Below, piece after piece: positions 10,746 through 24,222 of a stretch of 64,000 nt of DNA (positions within the stretch are counted from its first letter, which is position 1; each line of letters starts with the position of its first letter). The position numbers were made by a program, and so were the translations under genes. Below the pieces are notes generated by a model. That model was given only the letters and a program-made list of their open reading frames with translations. It was not told the origin of the DNA and ran no database searches. The stretch is from Amblyomma americanum. Lineage: Eukaryota > Arthropoda > Arachnida > Ixodida > Ixodidae. The DNA lies in contig NC_135500.1 of NCBI RefSeq assembly GCF_052857255.1, positions 164,590,183 to 164,654,182 of the forward strand. Direction: 5' to 3'.

Positions 10746-13700
10746 ACTTATCTCTTTATTCAAGTCCAGGATTCAGCCACGAATCTACTTTTGCAGCTTT
10801 GGTGGTGAAGTAGAGTGCCCGTTCTAAATAGCATTTCTCCATTCCATGCGTGTAAAACACCAATGAAGTGAATAATAATCCGCATTCACTTTTTAATTTC
10901 TTTTATTGTACTTCTGCTCCTAAACAGAAGACCAAGTTTAAAAGCTGTGATCACAGCTAGACAAGAGTCCTGGCCCCATTCATACATCAATACAGCGAGT
11001 CGTAGACAGTGGATAAAGTGAATAATAAAATCAGTTGATTGAACTGCATGAGTACAGTTTTGTGCGCAATAAGATAGGCTGATAATTTAATAAAAGACAC
11101 TCTCAGTATTTGCAGTACGAGACTAAATAATTACACAGCCTTGAACACGATCGCATGCACAAAGCATACAAGTACAGCAATGTGCATGTTGTGAGCAGCA
11201 ATGTGCAGAGCAAATGTAAGGTAGTGGAAAATTTAAAACAGAAAACGAGTTCAACATCAATCGGGCAGGAATATTTCGTTACATCACAGAAATCCACCGA
11301 TATTCACAGGGGTTATTCTCAAGAGAACAAACAGACGAAAAAAGAAAACACAACTATGAGGACTCGTTAAACTTTTCCTGCCAATATCGTCTGCATGACC
11401 TCTAAGTTCATTTTAAATGAAAGATGTACGATGATTTGTTTTTTTTAGTTCCAAAACACTTATCTCTGATTCCTAGTAAGAATATAACGCAATATGCCTA
11501 GCTTTTCTTACGGTACAAAGCTAAATACACTGTTTTCCGTCTATTCTCAGCTGCGGGCACTTACAGAAAAAACCATAGCATTGACAGGAGAATATTTTAT
11601 CGCCATAGTAATAAGCAAAACATATGACCCTCAACAGTGCTGGGTAAACCAATTTTGAGTGCTGCCTCACGGTAATTCGCCTCCTTTGGACCGAAAATAA
11701 CACGCATGGCCATGAGCATAACGCACTTGTGTGCATGTGCCTACAATCGCGCCTCGACAACGACACCATGCTAGACGACGTCAGAAAGACCCAGAATGTC
11801 GTTTCCTTAGTAGTGTTTCAGCTCAATTCTGCCTCTTTATATACAGTCGGTTGTAAAATGAATGCGAACACATAGACTTACTCCAGAGCTAAATTATATT
11901 CATTCCTGCATAAAATTTCGGAAGAGGCAATAAACAAACTGCACTTATAGAAAACTTTGCAGGAAAAAATAGTATATTACTCATTCCTACTCGGGCAAAA
12001 ATCGTTTACTGCGTGCTAAGAAATGGTTTCATTTTTTAACTTTTCGATCAATATGCTAACAAGAACTAAGGTACTTCCTCAAAAACAATACTTGCCCGAG
12101 GGAAGAGTGGAAATTCGTTCCTCTTGGTTTTCTTGCAGAACACAACTTTGATCTCGATTTTAGAAAAATGTATCATCTATGAAGCGACATCGATGCGTAG
12201 TTGAATTACACCAGTAACTTGCCATTCGCCGTTTACTCCAGAGATTAGCCTTCTTTGTTCGCACTATGGGTGGAATAACCTGTGAAGTTCCAAATAAAAG
12301 TCACACAGGTTCACTTACATTGATTGCATACACATGGAGAAGAGTACGCTTGCTTAGAAATCAGCAACCTCGATAATACAAGTGAAATGTATAAATTTTT
12401 ACCTGCTCATGTGACCGCAAGTTATCATGACCGAAAAGACAGGACTCTAACAAAAAAATAGCCCAAATGTCCTGCTAATACCATAATAAATGCTGATAAC
12501 GGATGCGGACGTTCTTTGAGATGAATACGTGTAAGACATTAAACAACTTGCATACCACCCCAAAGCGAACTTGCTACTTATTCAAGGAACAGCCCACTAG
12601 GCCGGAGGCGCAGTCAGATATGTAGGTTTCCTATGATACGTGCATGTCTAGGCTTCGAGAAAAAAACTCATAAAAATGCTGCATGAGGCGGAAGAAGAAA
12701 AAAACTAACCACAAATCACAGTCTGAGCTCTTCTCGAACTAATCCATTGAGTCGCAATCTCGTGAAAGCTTCGTACTTTCCACAGCTCAGAAGCCAATCC
12801 CAAACGCGCTGACAACTGTCGTATTTGTTTGCCAACACCCGTGGCGCACAGGAGAAAGCCGCGCCTTTCGTTCTGAAGAGACCAGGGCTGTTATTCGGAC
12901 AGAATGAAGGCATAAAGTACAACCGAAATAGAACCCGAGGCCGGAGTGGCAAGCAGATGAAGACAATGCACCGAGCTCGGCAACTATGAAGGCCTATACG
13001 AACGATGAAAGCAAGCTCTGGCGAGAAAAGGAAGAAAAGAAGAAAGATGGGAGGGGCATCAGCAGGCAAGAATGCCATTAAATTAGAGCCTCCATTCGGA
13101 GAAGAATGTTTCTGTGCGGGACCGGAACGCCCGCACACCCTTTTCATTTTCTTTTCTTCGATTTTGTTTGCTTCCAAAGTGCGCGCAGATGGCTATAAGA
13201 GAAAGTTCACTGATGCGTACATAGCACGCTTCGATTTCACGGCGCTCGTCTCGTGAGCAATTTTTTAGTTTTCTTTCTGTATATTCTTTTTCTTTTCATC
13301 TTCTGAGTTTACATCGAGGTGTGTTCTTTTTTTATTTAAGCTCTTTTCTTTCCTCCTTTTCGTAGTGCACTTTTGCAAATTTGCGTACAGCACCAGTGCG
13401 GCCTTTGTGCGGCCCGCGGCTCGGAAACGTTTAACTCGCGTCTCGGGCGGCGAAGACGAGCTGCCTCTCAAATGCACAGACGATCCAGGCTGGTGTGCAG
13501 CCGCTGAGGAAAGAGACAGCTGTCGCCTCAGCGCCGCTTCACGCTTCTTTCCGGCCAGGAGCTGCTGCATATATGTATGTTTTATTAGTAACCCGCGCCT
13601 CGCCCCTTTATACATCTTTGAATTCTGCGCTGAAGCTCTCCTTACTTCACCTTGCCTTCTTCTCCACTCTTCTCGTGCAGCGGTTAGGTTTTCTTTTTTT

Positions 13701-14418
13701 CTGCCGGCAAAAGTAGCGCGTTCGAGTAATAACTCGTGTCTTTCCTTACGTGAATTTTCTTTTCTGAGAGAGCATCTACAAATGGACTAAAAAAGGAAAA
13801 TCGTCAATCAGAATAAAACGGTTTCAGAGGCGTATAAAAAAAAGTGTAGCGCGCTTGAACTGAGTGAGCCAAGAAGCTTGGAAGCTGAGACCGACGTGCT
13901 CTGGAAACTGGAGAAAAAAAAAGTGTAAAACAGTTATTCACGCAGAAGATCGCGATGCGACGAGTTCGCCATTTCGAAGTATTCCTTCTTTAGATGTGCC
14001 TTGCCGCCGCCTTCACAATGTTATACTTTTCCAGCTCGAAGCTCTTTTGCCGATTCCGTAGGCAGGTTAATTTTAACGCAACGGAACTCTATCGCATGAA
14101 AAAAACGTTTCCTCCAGTTTTTTCGCTCTCATTTTGCAATCTCTTTCCTCATGGCGCTTTCGGCCGCTTGCTTAAGTCCTTTTCGGCGCTTATGCGTAAA
14201 CGACTTTATGGCCTGCGTCGTTTTAAATGAATCAGTTTCCAGTCACTGTCAAGCAACGACACACTCAAAATCTTTGCAACTACCGATGGCTGAAGTAGAA
14301 GGAGCGGCCTTCTAAGCAAACACCTGTCATATCAGTCTAAGAACGCTTGTAACCGGCTGTGCAGCGGGTACGCATTAGGTCACGTTTGTCCCGCCAACAG
14401 CTTCAAAGGCGAATGCTT
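10746..14418. other. No recognisable gene
   Basis: AT-rich with scattered short frames. The longest (minus, 12716-13177) lacks any domain I recognise. No repeat structure is evident, apart from AT-rich runs. Confidence 0.45.
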
Positions 14419-14622
14419 CACTGTGCTTGTGAGCGCTCGTGAATTCTTGCGTAAGCACTTTGTAAATGCAAGAGAGAATGCTTCACTTTTTGCGAGCAAA
14501 GCAGTAAGTGTTATGAGCATCACTGTGCATGCGAGCGCTTGAGAATTCTTGCGTAAGCACTTTGTAAATGCAAGAGGGAATGTTTCACTTTTTGCGAGCA
14601 AAGCAGTCAGTGTTATGAGCAA
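14419..14622. repeat. 102-bp tandem duplication
   Basis: Two adjacent copies (14419-14520 and 14521-14622) with a few differences. They share long blocks such as GAATTCTTGCGTAAGCACTT and TTTTTGCGAGCAAAGCAGT. Confidence 0.85.
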
Positions 14623-14663
14623 GTATAACTTTTGGCTATTCGCACAATGAAAGAGCCAACAAT

Positions 14664-14735
14664 GTTTGAGTTTGAGTTTATTTCCACAAACAAGGACATA
14701 CAATGGTTGGGGGGATACAAGTTGAAAAGAGCTGC
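14664..14735 (-). mobile_element. Retroelement 3' end with TAAACTCAAACTC tail
   Basis: Read on the minus strand it ends GTGGAAATAAACTCAAACTC, a short-period A-rich tail typical of non-LTR retroelement 3' ends. Only the last 70 bp or so are visible. The family is not identified. Confidence 0.45.
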
Positions 14736-14887
14736 TCAGAGAGCACTCTGGGAGTATTCTCTGTTAATTTCGACCACCTGGGATTCCTTAACGTGCTCTG
14801 ACATCGCACAGCACACAGGCGCCTTTTGCATTTCGACTCTATCGAAATGTGGCCTTCACGACCTAGGTTCGATCCCCCATCCTTGTG
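14736..14887 (-). mobile_element. tRNA-derived SINE fragment
   Basis: The body blocks TTCGACCACCTGGGATTC, CTGACATCGCACAGCACAC and CATTTCGACTC are shared with the minus-strand SINEs at 28.7, 36.5 and 55.8-56.2 kb. The tRNA-like end near 14865 is badly diverged. Confidence 0.6.
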
Positions 14888-15586
14888 CTCAGGAGCCGAC
14901 CATCATTGACACTAATACTCGCGGAAGGAGGTGAAAGTTGTTGCTGGCCGGCCACTAGTAGGCTTCACAACATTTTGGTCAAACATATGTCAGCTCGGTG
15001 GTGTCAAGTCGTAGCTCACGCAACCAGTGAAGGCCAAGCGGTAGATTAGAATAGCGCCATATCAATAAACTGCGTGAATCACCTTGAACAATAACACAGA
15101 GACGGGACTGCAGGCTTCATTCGACTAAAACGCCTGTCGCTCGACCCCACTTTCTGCGCTCCTCTCAGGTTGCCGGGAAGCGAGACCATTGACCCGAATG
15201 CACCACCCATGTTCACATATCACAGCTCAGAGTGTAGCTTGCGAACCGTGTTGAGGACAACTTAGTGGCACCTGAAGCGATGAATATAGTGCCGCTTCCC
15301 AGCACTGAATTTGCGTTCGGCTTCAACTTAGTGCACAAAAATATCTGCAATCAATCATCTGAAGTGGGCCAGTTTGAACGTACTTCCCGTGAGGCACCGC
15401 TGAAACAAAAGAGACTGAAGAAAAGATACACGTAGGACGACACTCGCGCTCCTAGCAACGGGCAGGTCTATTCATCGAAGGACGGTCAAATAAATTAAAT
15501 GTTTCTAAGCTGCTCAAGCCTCTTTATACCAAATTTTTCGCTTAAGATGTTCTGCAATTCTTAAAAATAGGATTTTTGAGTTACTG
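14888..15586. other. No recognisable gene
   Basis: Nothing supported in this stretch. Confidence 0.5.
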
Positions 15587-15708
15587 CATGACTACAGCTC
15601 GACGAACGCGGCATGGAAGAAAGGAACACGCCGGGACACAGCACACCGCTGTGTTGTGTCCCTGCGTGGGCCGTTCTTCTATGCCCCGTTCGTCACGCTG
15701 TAGTCATG
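15587..15708. repeat. 122-bp foldback (palindromic MITE-like) element
   Basis: Two 62-nt inverted arms (15587-15648 and 15647-15708) meet with no loop and are roughly 84% complementary by eye. The outer 12 bp, CATGACTACAGC/GCTGTAGTCATG, match perfectly. It has no coding capacity. No clear target duplication is seen. Confidence 0.8.
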
Positions 15709-18700
15709 GAATATCGTCTCCAAATTACCCAATAACTTAGCTTTTTGAGTTAGGAGAGCGTTTTTTTTCTTTTCATAGCATTGTAAACGGTGTAGAGCAT
15801 TACAATACACGCTATACGCCCTAACTAGTAGGCTGGTAAACTAATATTGAGTAGCTAACTTTTACTTATTACTGTTACTCTCCTTAATTACTGAGAGGCG
15901 TGTAGCACACCGTAACTGATATCTATATCATTTTTTAGAATTTTGAAACCGCTGTTACTCTCGGCACTCAGGCGCTACACATTTTGGCAAATTCGACGAG
16001 TTACAGGCACAGGAGGGGTTGCTTTGCCTGCAAGCTTCCCGAAAGCGCATATATTCTGGCGCGATGCAACCAAAGCTGTCATTAACCAAGTATTAACTAA
16101 GTATTAAGTAAGAACCGGCATTTCTTATAATGACCGTGTGGAATTCGGACTGTTTTTACTTTTTAATAAGCGATATATGAGCTCGGGCCAAGTCACGTCT
16201 CAGCCATCCGAAAATATCGATTGTTGTCGCGTGTCACAAGAAGCCATCAACGACTCCATTGCTGTAGCCAGTGTTTCAGAGCTTCTGCAGCTTCGAAGCC
16301 TTTCCGCGTTCTTTCTTTCTTTGTACACTTACCGTCTTTCGCTCTCCCGAACCTGCTGTCCGATGATCGAGGCCAGCCTAGCGATAGAAGGTTTCGTTGC
16401 GGTCAGCAGGTTCCCCCCTTTTGTACAATCAATCTCTCTTTCTATCTCTTTCTTCCGTGCTTCCAGGTCTTCCAGTGTTTAGGTGCACGTGCGAAAAAAA
16501 AAAGGTGCATTCAAAACAAAGCTATTCTTTCCCTAGCTGCATAGCTTATTTTCTCCTTCAGTGTTTTACAAGCTCATAATTTACAGTTTCGCCCTCTTTC
16601 CTGAGATCCAATAGCTAGTTAACCAGTCTTAACTCGTTCAGGAGGTAAATCATAAACCGCTTTTTCAACACACACGTTCGTTTTCAGAAAATCAAAAGGC
16701 ATATGTTTTGAAACCACTTGCGATGGAGCACCCTGTTTGCTACGTGTGTTTGTAAACCTTTACATCTAATCTAACACCTCTGAAGCGTACCCCTCGAATT
16801 GGTCCCGATCTAGCCATCCTATAGAGAGGGTCTCATTTTGTATGCATGAATAATCACGCTGCCTTTAATCTGCTCAACCTGCAGAGGAGTGCCATTCAGT
16901 GACACAGTGTGCAGCCTCGAAATCGCATGACGAATGGCAGAGCTACTGGCACAGACAGCACAAATCAACACCGCTTCCCAAATCCGTGAACTGGCCGTGC
17001 AATAAACAAGCATGTTTATTCTGGGAAAGCGTTTTCAAGGAAGTTACGAACCATTTGATGAGTTTGGGTATGCGAATGCGCAATCCGAAAGCAGAAATTT
17101 AAATGTGCTAATCAAGGTCTCAGCGTCCTCTTGAGCGCAACGTCAACACTCATTCAATGGGCCTTTGCTACCAGTGAAGAGGACAAGAACGAAAGTGATC
17201 ACTTGCGCATATGAAGTGGGCTCCCTTCCTGGAAGTGGCTGGAAGACCCTGAAAGTATAGCCGCGGGGTTTAAGAGGTATTCTACACGATCTGGCGCTCC
17301 TCTTACAAGTCAACTTCGCTTCCGAACACACACTTTTGCGCCCATATTTCGACACCTTTCCTCAATCGGTACATTCAGTGACGCACTGCTGACGGTACTG
17401 CCACGTTTCTAAATTAGCGCCGGTGCAATCTGGAGCACCAGGGCGCGTTAGACGACTAACAAAAACCACGAAGATTCAAGTGCAATCACGTGCGCTGCGA
17501 GCTAGCGCATAGAGCTTTCGGCAAGTTTTCAGCGTGGACTGCTTTCCTAGAACTAGATCAAATAAAGCGCGAACGAGTGCAATCGTTAAAATTATGAAAG
17601 CTCAATCGATCGGCGCACGCGCTTAAACCCAAGCTGACTCTCCAAGGACACGTGCGTTTGAATAGAGTGCGGCAAAGCAGCACCGCTTCCTCGTTGGAAA
17701 GGCGGGATTCTACTCTTCGTGTTGTTTCTCGTTTTAGTGGCGCTTGGGTGCACTGAATGCTCGCTTTCTCAACACTTTTGACTCAGAGAAAGAAAGATGG
17801 TAGGAATTCTCTATACCTGCCACGTGATTTGGCTTTGGGTCGTTCATACGTCGTTTTATTTTGTTTTTTTCCTTCCTGTATCGTTCATCTATATATATAA
17901 TCTTATTTCACTATGCAGCTTCTGGAGCAACATTACGGGTTTCGTATTTTGAAGCTATTCTTTCTTTTATTCACTATTCGACTTGTTTTCTTCTGATCAG
18001 GCCAGTCTATTACACCAGAGGCGGCGACCGATCGACTAACTACATCCACTGCTGTAAAAGAGGGCGACTGTGAGATGAGATGCGCATTACTCTCTCGAGG
18101 GCATGCCTGACATAATTTAAGTTAGAAAGAGAACATGATACTTCAAGAAATGATAACAATATACATACCATCTAGAAATCAACAAAAAAGTAAGAGCAGG
18201 TTCAGGCAAGAAAACGTAATACGCACGAGTATAATTACTATATGTGCCCTAAGATGGCCAATTTTACTGTACACAACGAGCGACAGCAGACATGCTTAAG
18301 GAACCTGCAATGCACTGAAACACTGTTATCGACACAGGCATCTAGGCTTACGCCCCACACAAACAACGCTCTAATTAGCCGCGCTAAGCTGTGAGCTTAG
18401 CGCTCAGCAATCCTCGCTGTACCGCTTACCAAGCCATCGAGACAGCTGCGTTTAGCCCTCTCGCTTACATCTTCCTCTTTGCATTCAAGAAGCGCGAGAT
18501 CTTCATCACTTCCGCTAGTGAGTTTCGCTCATTGGGCCCGTACTGCGCTATGTGAATTACTTTCTGATAGAGTAACAAGAATTGCGCACGACTTGATTTA
18601 GCAAGGATGCTTAGTGAAGGAGGCCTGACTACAGCTGTAGAAGCAGTCTCGTTTAATTTTCCCGCCGGTGCCTTTCACCATGTGCGCGAGCCACGCCATC

Positions 18701-19734
18701 TGTTCTGATTTCTCGAGTAAAATTTCCTTGGAAAGGACACCCTGGGAGCTATTATTCTGCTAGGTAGCAACAAAGCAACGTATGTGATGCGGTTTAGCGA
18801 GAGGGTTTAGTCAAGAAGGCATAACTACCGCGTCACTGGTGAACACAGTTAAGAGTCTCCTACAAACCTGAACGAAGCGCAGAAATCAATGCAGGCACTG
18901 TGCCTGCAATTCAGTGCACCGTTGCAGAGAATAACAAGTCTTGATTCATGGTTCTGGCACTGCGTCTAACTTCAGGCAATTCCGGGTAACGCATGAGCTT
19001 TATAAACAGTACGCACCGGCTCCAAACTTTTTAGAAGCAAGCGCACTTAACAAAATAGCCGTCTGCTCAAGGAAGTGAATCAATAAGCAGCGTTCGGGCC
19101 TGCTCTCTTCTTTCTACTACGGGCTAAGCCCTGCACACATTCTGTGACATGCAATTAGGCAGACAGGTTGTTTCCCCTACCGAAGCAGTGCACGTGTTCG
19201 AAAAAACGCTACGCTGTAAGCAGACAGCCGTAGCCGTCTAGCACGCTACATACTAATCGTTAAGCACAAAAAGAGAAAAGTGTGCAGTGTCGAGCACGCG
19301 GCATCCCCTCCCAGCCACTGTGCGTCTGTGCCTGATATTAACTGTTTTCGGGTAAACAAGCTAGGCAGAGATCAATTGAAAACAAAAGCGTCGTAGAATT
19401 TTTATTTCAATATGTACGTCTTCATATTGTCAAAGCAAGTATCGTAAGTGAAGGACATTGACTATCTAAACGCTCATTAGCAGGTTGCGACACACAACTA
19501 CACAAATGTAGGCTTTTTTCCTCTTTCATCTTTGCAGCAAGTTCAAGAAGCCTAGGTGCGTTTTGTTTTTTGTTTTTTTAGTTGTAAACCTCAGTAAATA
19601 CCCCTGCTTCGAACCAAAATGATGAAGTAAATTTTTTTTTAATTATATTGTCTGACCTATTGGTTTATGCGGGTGAAAGAGAAAGACGCCTTGGCAGAAC
19701 CGAATGAGCTGAAGCCGTCTTCGATCTCCAAGTT
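15709..19734. other. No recognisable gene
   Basis: Nearly 4 kb with only short frames. A minus-strand frame at 16819-17013 reads smoothly but has no domain I know. There is a 10-bp-arm hairpin at 18381-18403 (GCGCTAAGCT, loop GTG, AGCTTAGCGC) and a 9-bp-arm hairpin at 18890-18908. Confidence 0.45.
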
Positions 19735-19885
19735 AACTGGACCCCTTTCCTTCCCTCTTCCAATCTATCAGACTACATACTATTGCCACTGCTTTTCCCG
19801 TCAAAACTTTCCTGTATCCAGTAATTAACCGCCTGTGTCTTGGCCACTCCCCCGTAGTGGGTATGTGCCAGCAACGTCTGAGGCC
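19735..19885 (+). mobile_element. 5'-truncated LINE 3' tail (family of the 49.4-kb LINE)
   Basis: It contains CTTGGCCACTCCCCCGTAGT, then GGGTATGTGCCAGCAACG (19839-19878), the same terminal motif as the complete LINE. Only 3' untranslated sequence remains. The 5' limit is not clear. Confidence 0.7.
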
Positions 19886-22837
19886 TTCCTTCCTTCCTTA
19901 TGTGGGATATGTGCCGCTCATAAAAAGAATACGGAAGCGGTTCTTGTCAAGTCGTTTACTGCTTATAACTTCTGACAGTATTTACGACTAAACCAGTTAG
20001 TGATACTACTGCAGAAAAAAACATCTCGCATCACGCGCACTGATAACTCCAGCACCACACCTTACTGGACTCCAGTCTTTCACACTTCCTTCAAAATCCA
20101 TGCCCTCTACTCTTTCGCAGTAATTATATCAGCACTAAATTTTCTATTGCTTAGCAGAGCGAATAATCTCCTCAAATTAAAAAGTAAATACCAAGCTCAC
20201 ACATAATGACAGCTGCCGCGAATCCTTAGAGCCTAGGAATCGAAGGCTATAGCGTAAGAGAGAGGAGCGAGTGCTTAAATCACATTTAATCTCGTCGAGT
20301 CAGAGGCAGGCACTCTGAAAATTAATCAAAAAAAGGAATTATTTCTCGCATTCAGCGTCGAATTAACTGTTCTCCGAAGCCGGCCTTAATTTAAAAAAAA
20401 CACAAAAAGGCGTAAGCCGAGAGCGAGGCGGAGAGAGGGAGACCGGCGAAGATATGCAGCGGGAGTCCGAACGCGGTGCGAGATAAGCTACTTACCCATC
20501 TCTCTCCGGTGCCCGCGCACTCGTGTCTTCCGACGAGCGGCGTACCACTTCTGGCCAGCCGAGGAAGACCCAATTGCTTCGACAGTCGAACAAATAAGAA
20601 CGTAAAGTCGACCGCACCGCGAATAGGAGGAACAGGAAGAGGCTTCTGACATTCCGCATTCTCTGTTCTTTCCTGATTCTCCTCTCTCCGTTCTTGTCGC
20701 TCCTTATTTCTGTACCTTTCGTGTATTTTACTAGCTTGACAATTTTCTCTTCCTTTGCTTCTTGCTAACAGGCGGCCATGCTGATTAAAATGGTTTTATC
20801 CTTCAATTAGCGATAACGAGGTTGGCGCGAGCTCTTCTTGCCGCTTCTGCTGTCTCCTCTGTTCCCCTGCCTTGTTCTTGCTATTTCCCGCTCTGTTACG
20901 GGCGAAATACTTCGCATCGAAATGCCTCTCCGAGCAATAACCTTCCTTCGAGAGCTAATTAGAAAGCGCAAAACAAGATTTAAGAAGGAACCGGAGATTC
21001 CTCGTGTTCGTTTATTTCGTGGTTTGTCTTCTTCGTCCCGCCGTGTTCCCGAAGCGGACAGGTCCTTAAGTCCTATCAATCGCGACGTTTTTTCCGCTTG
21101 TAATGCGTTTTTTTTGTTTTTTTTAATCTACCGGAAGCGCCTTAGACCTTGCACAAAGTTAATCATTAATTTCCACTAATTAACTCGAAACTGACAATGC
21201 GGTTGAAGCCTTTAAGATTCTGCTGCGCTCGCCAAATAGACGTTGGCCAAAGACAACTGGCTCGTCCGGTGAAAGAATTAAGGCTTTCGGAAGATTCCTT
21301 GTTTGTTCCTTTTTTTGTCACCTGTCTGATCAAGATTTGCTAAGTGAGAAAAAAAAGAGAGATGAAAAAGGGATATTATAGTTTCAATTAATTATTTTGG
21401 CGGGTGTGGGAAGCGCAATTTATTATCTAAACGCTCAGTTGGCTGAACTTATTCATTCAAGGAAACAAGCAGTGAAGTGTCTAGAACATCGAAACCTCCA
21501 GTTTGTAATTCATTTCTCTGCTCAGGCAAGGCGAATAATGGTGATTAATTATTTAATTAGCAAATTAATACTGCAATTTTCGTGTGCATACATAATTATT
21601 GTTTCGCCGGAAGAACTGAGTCCTAGCACCAAGGCGATGCCAACCTAGTCCTAAAGAATACGCTCGCTGTCGGGCTTCTTGACGCATTCGCGCCAGCCTG
21701 GCAGGCTTCAAGATGATCCACCGGCTTTTGGCCAGGCAGCATTCACTGTGATTTAGCCACACTCTTCTAAACTCTAGTCATCGTCGCTTAGTCTTACCCG
21801 AAAACAGCCCTTCACCTGACATCAATCAATCAGGTATAGCCAGGGTAATGCACCATTGCCGCGTTTTATTTAATTTTCAAGCTTTAAAAAGCAATCTTAT
21901 TTATCTCACTTGTCTTGGGCTTTATCATTCACTGACCGCTAAGGCGAGGCTTCGTTTCTGGCTTAGACTGCCACAGAATATATTATTCCAAAATGATCTC
22001 CGTGAGGCGCCTTGATTTAGTGACGCTTGATAGGGACAGCGGAACAAGTCACGTTATCTGATTAGTCTTGTTTTAATACAGCGCAGCCTATAGCTGCGCT
22101 GTATATGTAGCTCGCATGGAAAGCGATATGTTCAAATCATGGCGGCAATGAGGCGCGGTGCCAGCGCTACCTTCAAAGTGAGTGCACAACTAAGTAATAA
22201 CGAAATCATTAAAACAATAAAATGGGGCGCCATAGTATGCGTGTCTATTTTCGGGGAAAAAGAAATTCTCGAATGTCAGAGCGATGCATGTGAGACAAAG
22301 AAGGCACGGGTGCCAACTACTAACACGATTTTTAGATAGCGCTCCTCGTGTCTCCTTCTTTCATCCTCGATTCATGTGTCGCGCCAAATTTCAAGCTGTT
22401 AACGTAGCAACAGGCTTAGCTATTAGTCTCAGTCCTCGAGAAGTACAATTCCTGAAGACCGCCTCCCTGATTGGGAGCTTTTTTTAGAGCACCCGAGAGC
22501 AGTGGCCTCTTACAGAATTGTGTTTATTCAGTTTTGTCGCATAAAAACAAGAAACTGAAACTTTTTATTAAAAGTTATAATTTATCATTTGAAAACTACA
22601 ACACATAACTCAGAATTGAAAGAGCGACGCAGCATGAAGTTGCTGAACTACTGAACCCACAATACATGTTTTAAAATTTGCACGTGCAGAGTACGATATC
22701 AAGTGGCATATCTGCAGCAGCTATGAAAGGGTGGTAACAAAAAAAAAGGCAAGGAAAACGTTGTTCTTTTCGTGTAAGTGCACGTGACACAGCAATTTGG
22801 GAATAGGAGTAGGTAGCATAGTGTTTTAGTAATGATG
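19886..22837. other. No recognisable gene
   Basis: Pyrimidine- and AT-rich stretches with short frames of no known type. A perfect 12-bp-arm hairpin lies at 22076-22104 (ATACAGCGCAGC, loop CTATA, GCTGCGCTGTAT). Confidence 0.45.
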
Positions 22838-23078
22838 TTTAATTTTAATGGCGCAAAGGCATCTGTGGCCAAAGAGCGCCACGACACAAGATATTTTCTT
22901 TTACTCAAGTTGGGGTCAAAGACCCATTTCTCAAGTATTTCACCCTAAAGAAGCCGAGAAGCAGGCAGGGGAAAGCTTGTACTCATTGTATCACCGCTGG
23001 GTACCCGGCGGCACTGGGGATCGAACCCCGCACCTCCCGCATGCGAGGCGGATGCTCAAACGACTACGCCCCCACCAC
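22838..23078 (-). mobile_element. tRNA-derived SINE, second family
   Basis: Read on the minus strand it begins with GGGGGCGTAGTCGTTTGAGC, then CGCATGCGGGAGGTGCGGGG and TTCGATCCCC. This is a tRNA-like head with a clear B box. The body ends near a TTTTAATGGCGCAAAGG block at the left. It differs from the Ruka-like and 28.7-kb-type SINEs. Confidence 0.75.
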
Positions 23079-24003
23079 AAAGTAACGAAGCAGAAATATA
23101 TGCTCAAATAATGTCATTCATAAAAAAAATTTTCCACTTCGCTCATTTTGGTCACTTCAGTTCCTCTGCCGGCATACTGCCCAGTGCGCCAACCGATGTC
23201 GCTGGCATATGGTTCTAGACCTCATTCGAGTTTCGCCTTCGCGACCCGCATCAATCGACATTATATCAGCGGCGAGTTGCTGCCCACACCAACCTCGGTG
23301 TTCTAAGTCTGCTCCATTTCTCGCCGTCTCCAGCAGGTGGCGCTAGCAGACACCGGTCACCAATTAGCCAGCCAGGCTGGCTAATGACTAAGACGTGAGA
23401 CTACTGCTGTTTGTTTGCGTCACACATAATAAACAGCGACACCGACCGCAAAATAAGGAACAAAAGTGGTGTTTATGCTCCTTTATGGTAGCCTTCTTTG
23501 CAAGACAGAGGCAAGATCGCGGGAACTGGTTAAATATGCTTGAATAAAATTATCAGTGGCTTAGCTCGGCTATGCCAAGATATACGTAGCGTGAGTTACG
23601 CTAAGCATCAATTGCCGCTGAGCAGCAATTTCTCTCTCCTTCTGCATGGCTATACCACAGTGGAAAACGCCCCGCTATATACTCCTGCTGATACCTCTGC
23701 GCATGCGCACAAAATGAGAAGCGCTATCCAGCGGCTCCGGCGCAGCGTCAGACTTGGCTCAACGGAGGCGCACAGCTGGGCACGCGCCGGCGCAAGTGCG
23801 TCTGCCGCGGCCATGACGCACTCCTTGCTTCCCCCTCCCCTCCCCCCTACATCCCCCTACCCCTTCCCCTGGTCCCCAAGAGTGATGCCCTAAGGGCCAA
23901 CATACGTCGGGACCAGTACCCCCCTCCCCTGAATAACCCATAGAATCAACAACCACCACCACCACTCCTTGATGACCGGCGAGGCGAGCGCGCGCGGCGG
24001 CGG
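23079..24003. other. Gene-free, GC-rich toward the right; C-tract block
   Basis: No gene is recognised. From about 23,700 the composition turns GC- and CpG-rich. At 23831-23877 there are many C runs, G-quadruplex-like on the minus strand. I have an unverified impression that 23550-23950 belongs to a dispersed tick repeat. Confidence 0.45.
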
Positions 24004-24010
24004 CTCCGGC
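24004..24010. repeat. Candidate target-site repeat, left of the P-like element
   Basis: CTCCGGC is repeated at 26862-26868, one base outside each terminal repeat. P elements normally make 8-bp duplications, so this 7-bp match is suggestive rather than exact. Confidence 0.5.
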
Positions 24011-24011
24011 C

Positions 24012-24041
24012 ATTACCCCTGAACAGTTTTCAGGCCTGCGC
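24012..24041 (+). repeat. P-like element terminal inverted repeat, left
   Basis: 30 bp, the reverse complement of 26830-26860 apart from one substitution and one missing base. It starts ATTACCCCTGAACAG and ends TTTCAGGCCTGCGC. Confidence 0.9.
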
Positions 24042-24222
24042 GTCACGTGACGCGACGTCAAAGACGTCACTGCGCACCGGCTGAGGGCCGCGAGCGATTG
24101 CCGCGCGCTCGGCTCGCGGGAACTGATGTCACAAACAGGCCCGTCGACCGCCAGGTCCGTGCGATTTATCAGGGCAAAGACAAATAATTAAAATTACGGA
24201 CAGAATTATACATATTTATTTA

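Noticed and set aside
12716..13177. 153-codon minus-strand gene
   Set aside because: No domain or supporting context; treated as a chance frame.
22990..23078. tRNA gene on the minus strand
   Set aside because: tRNA-like head of a SINE that continues into a non-tRNA body.
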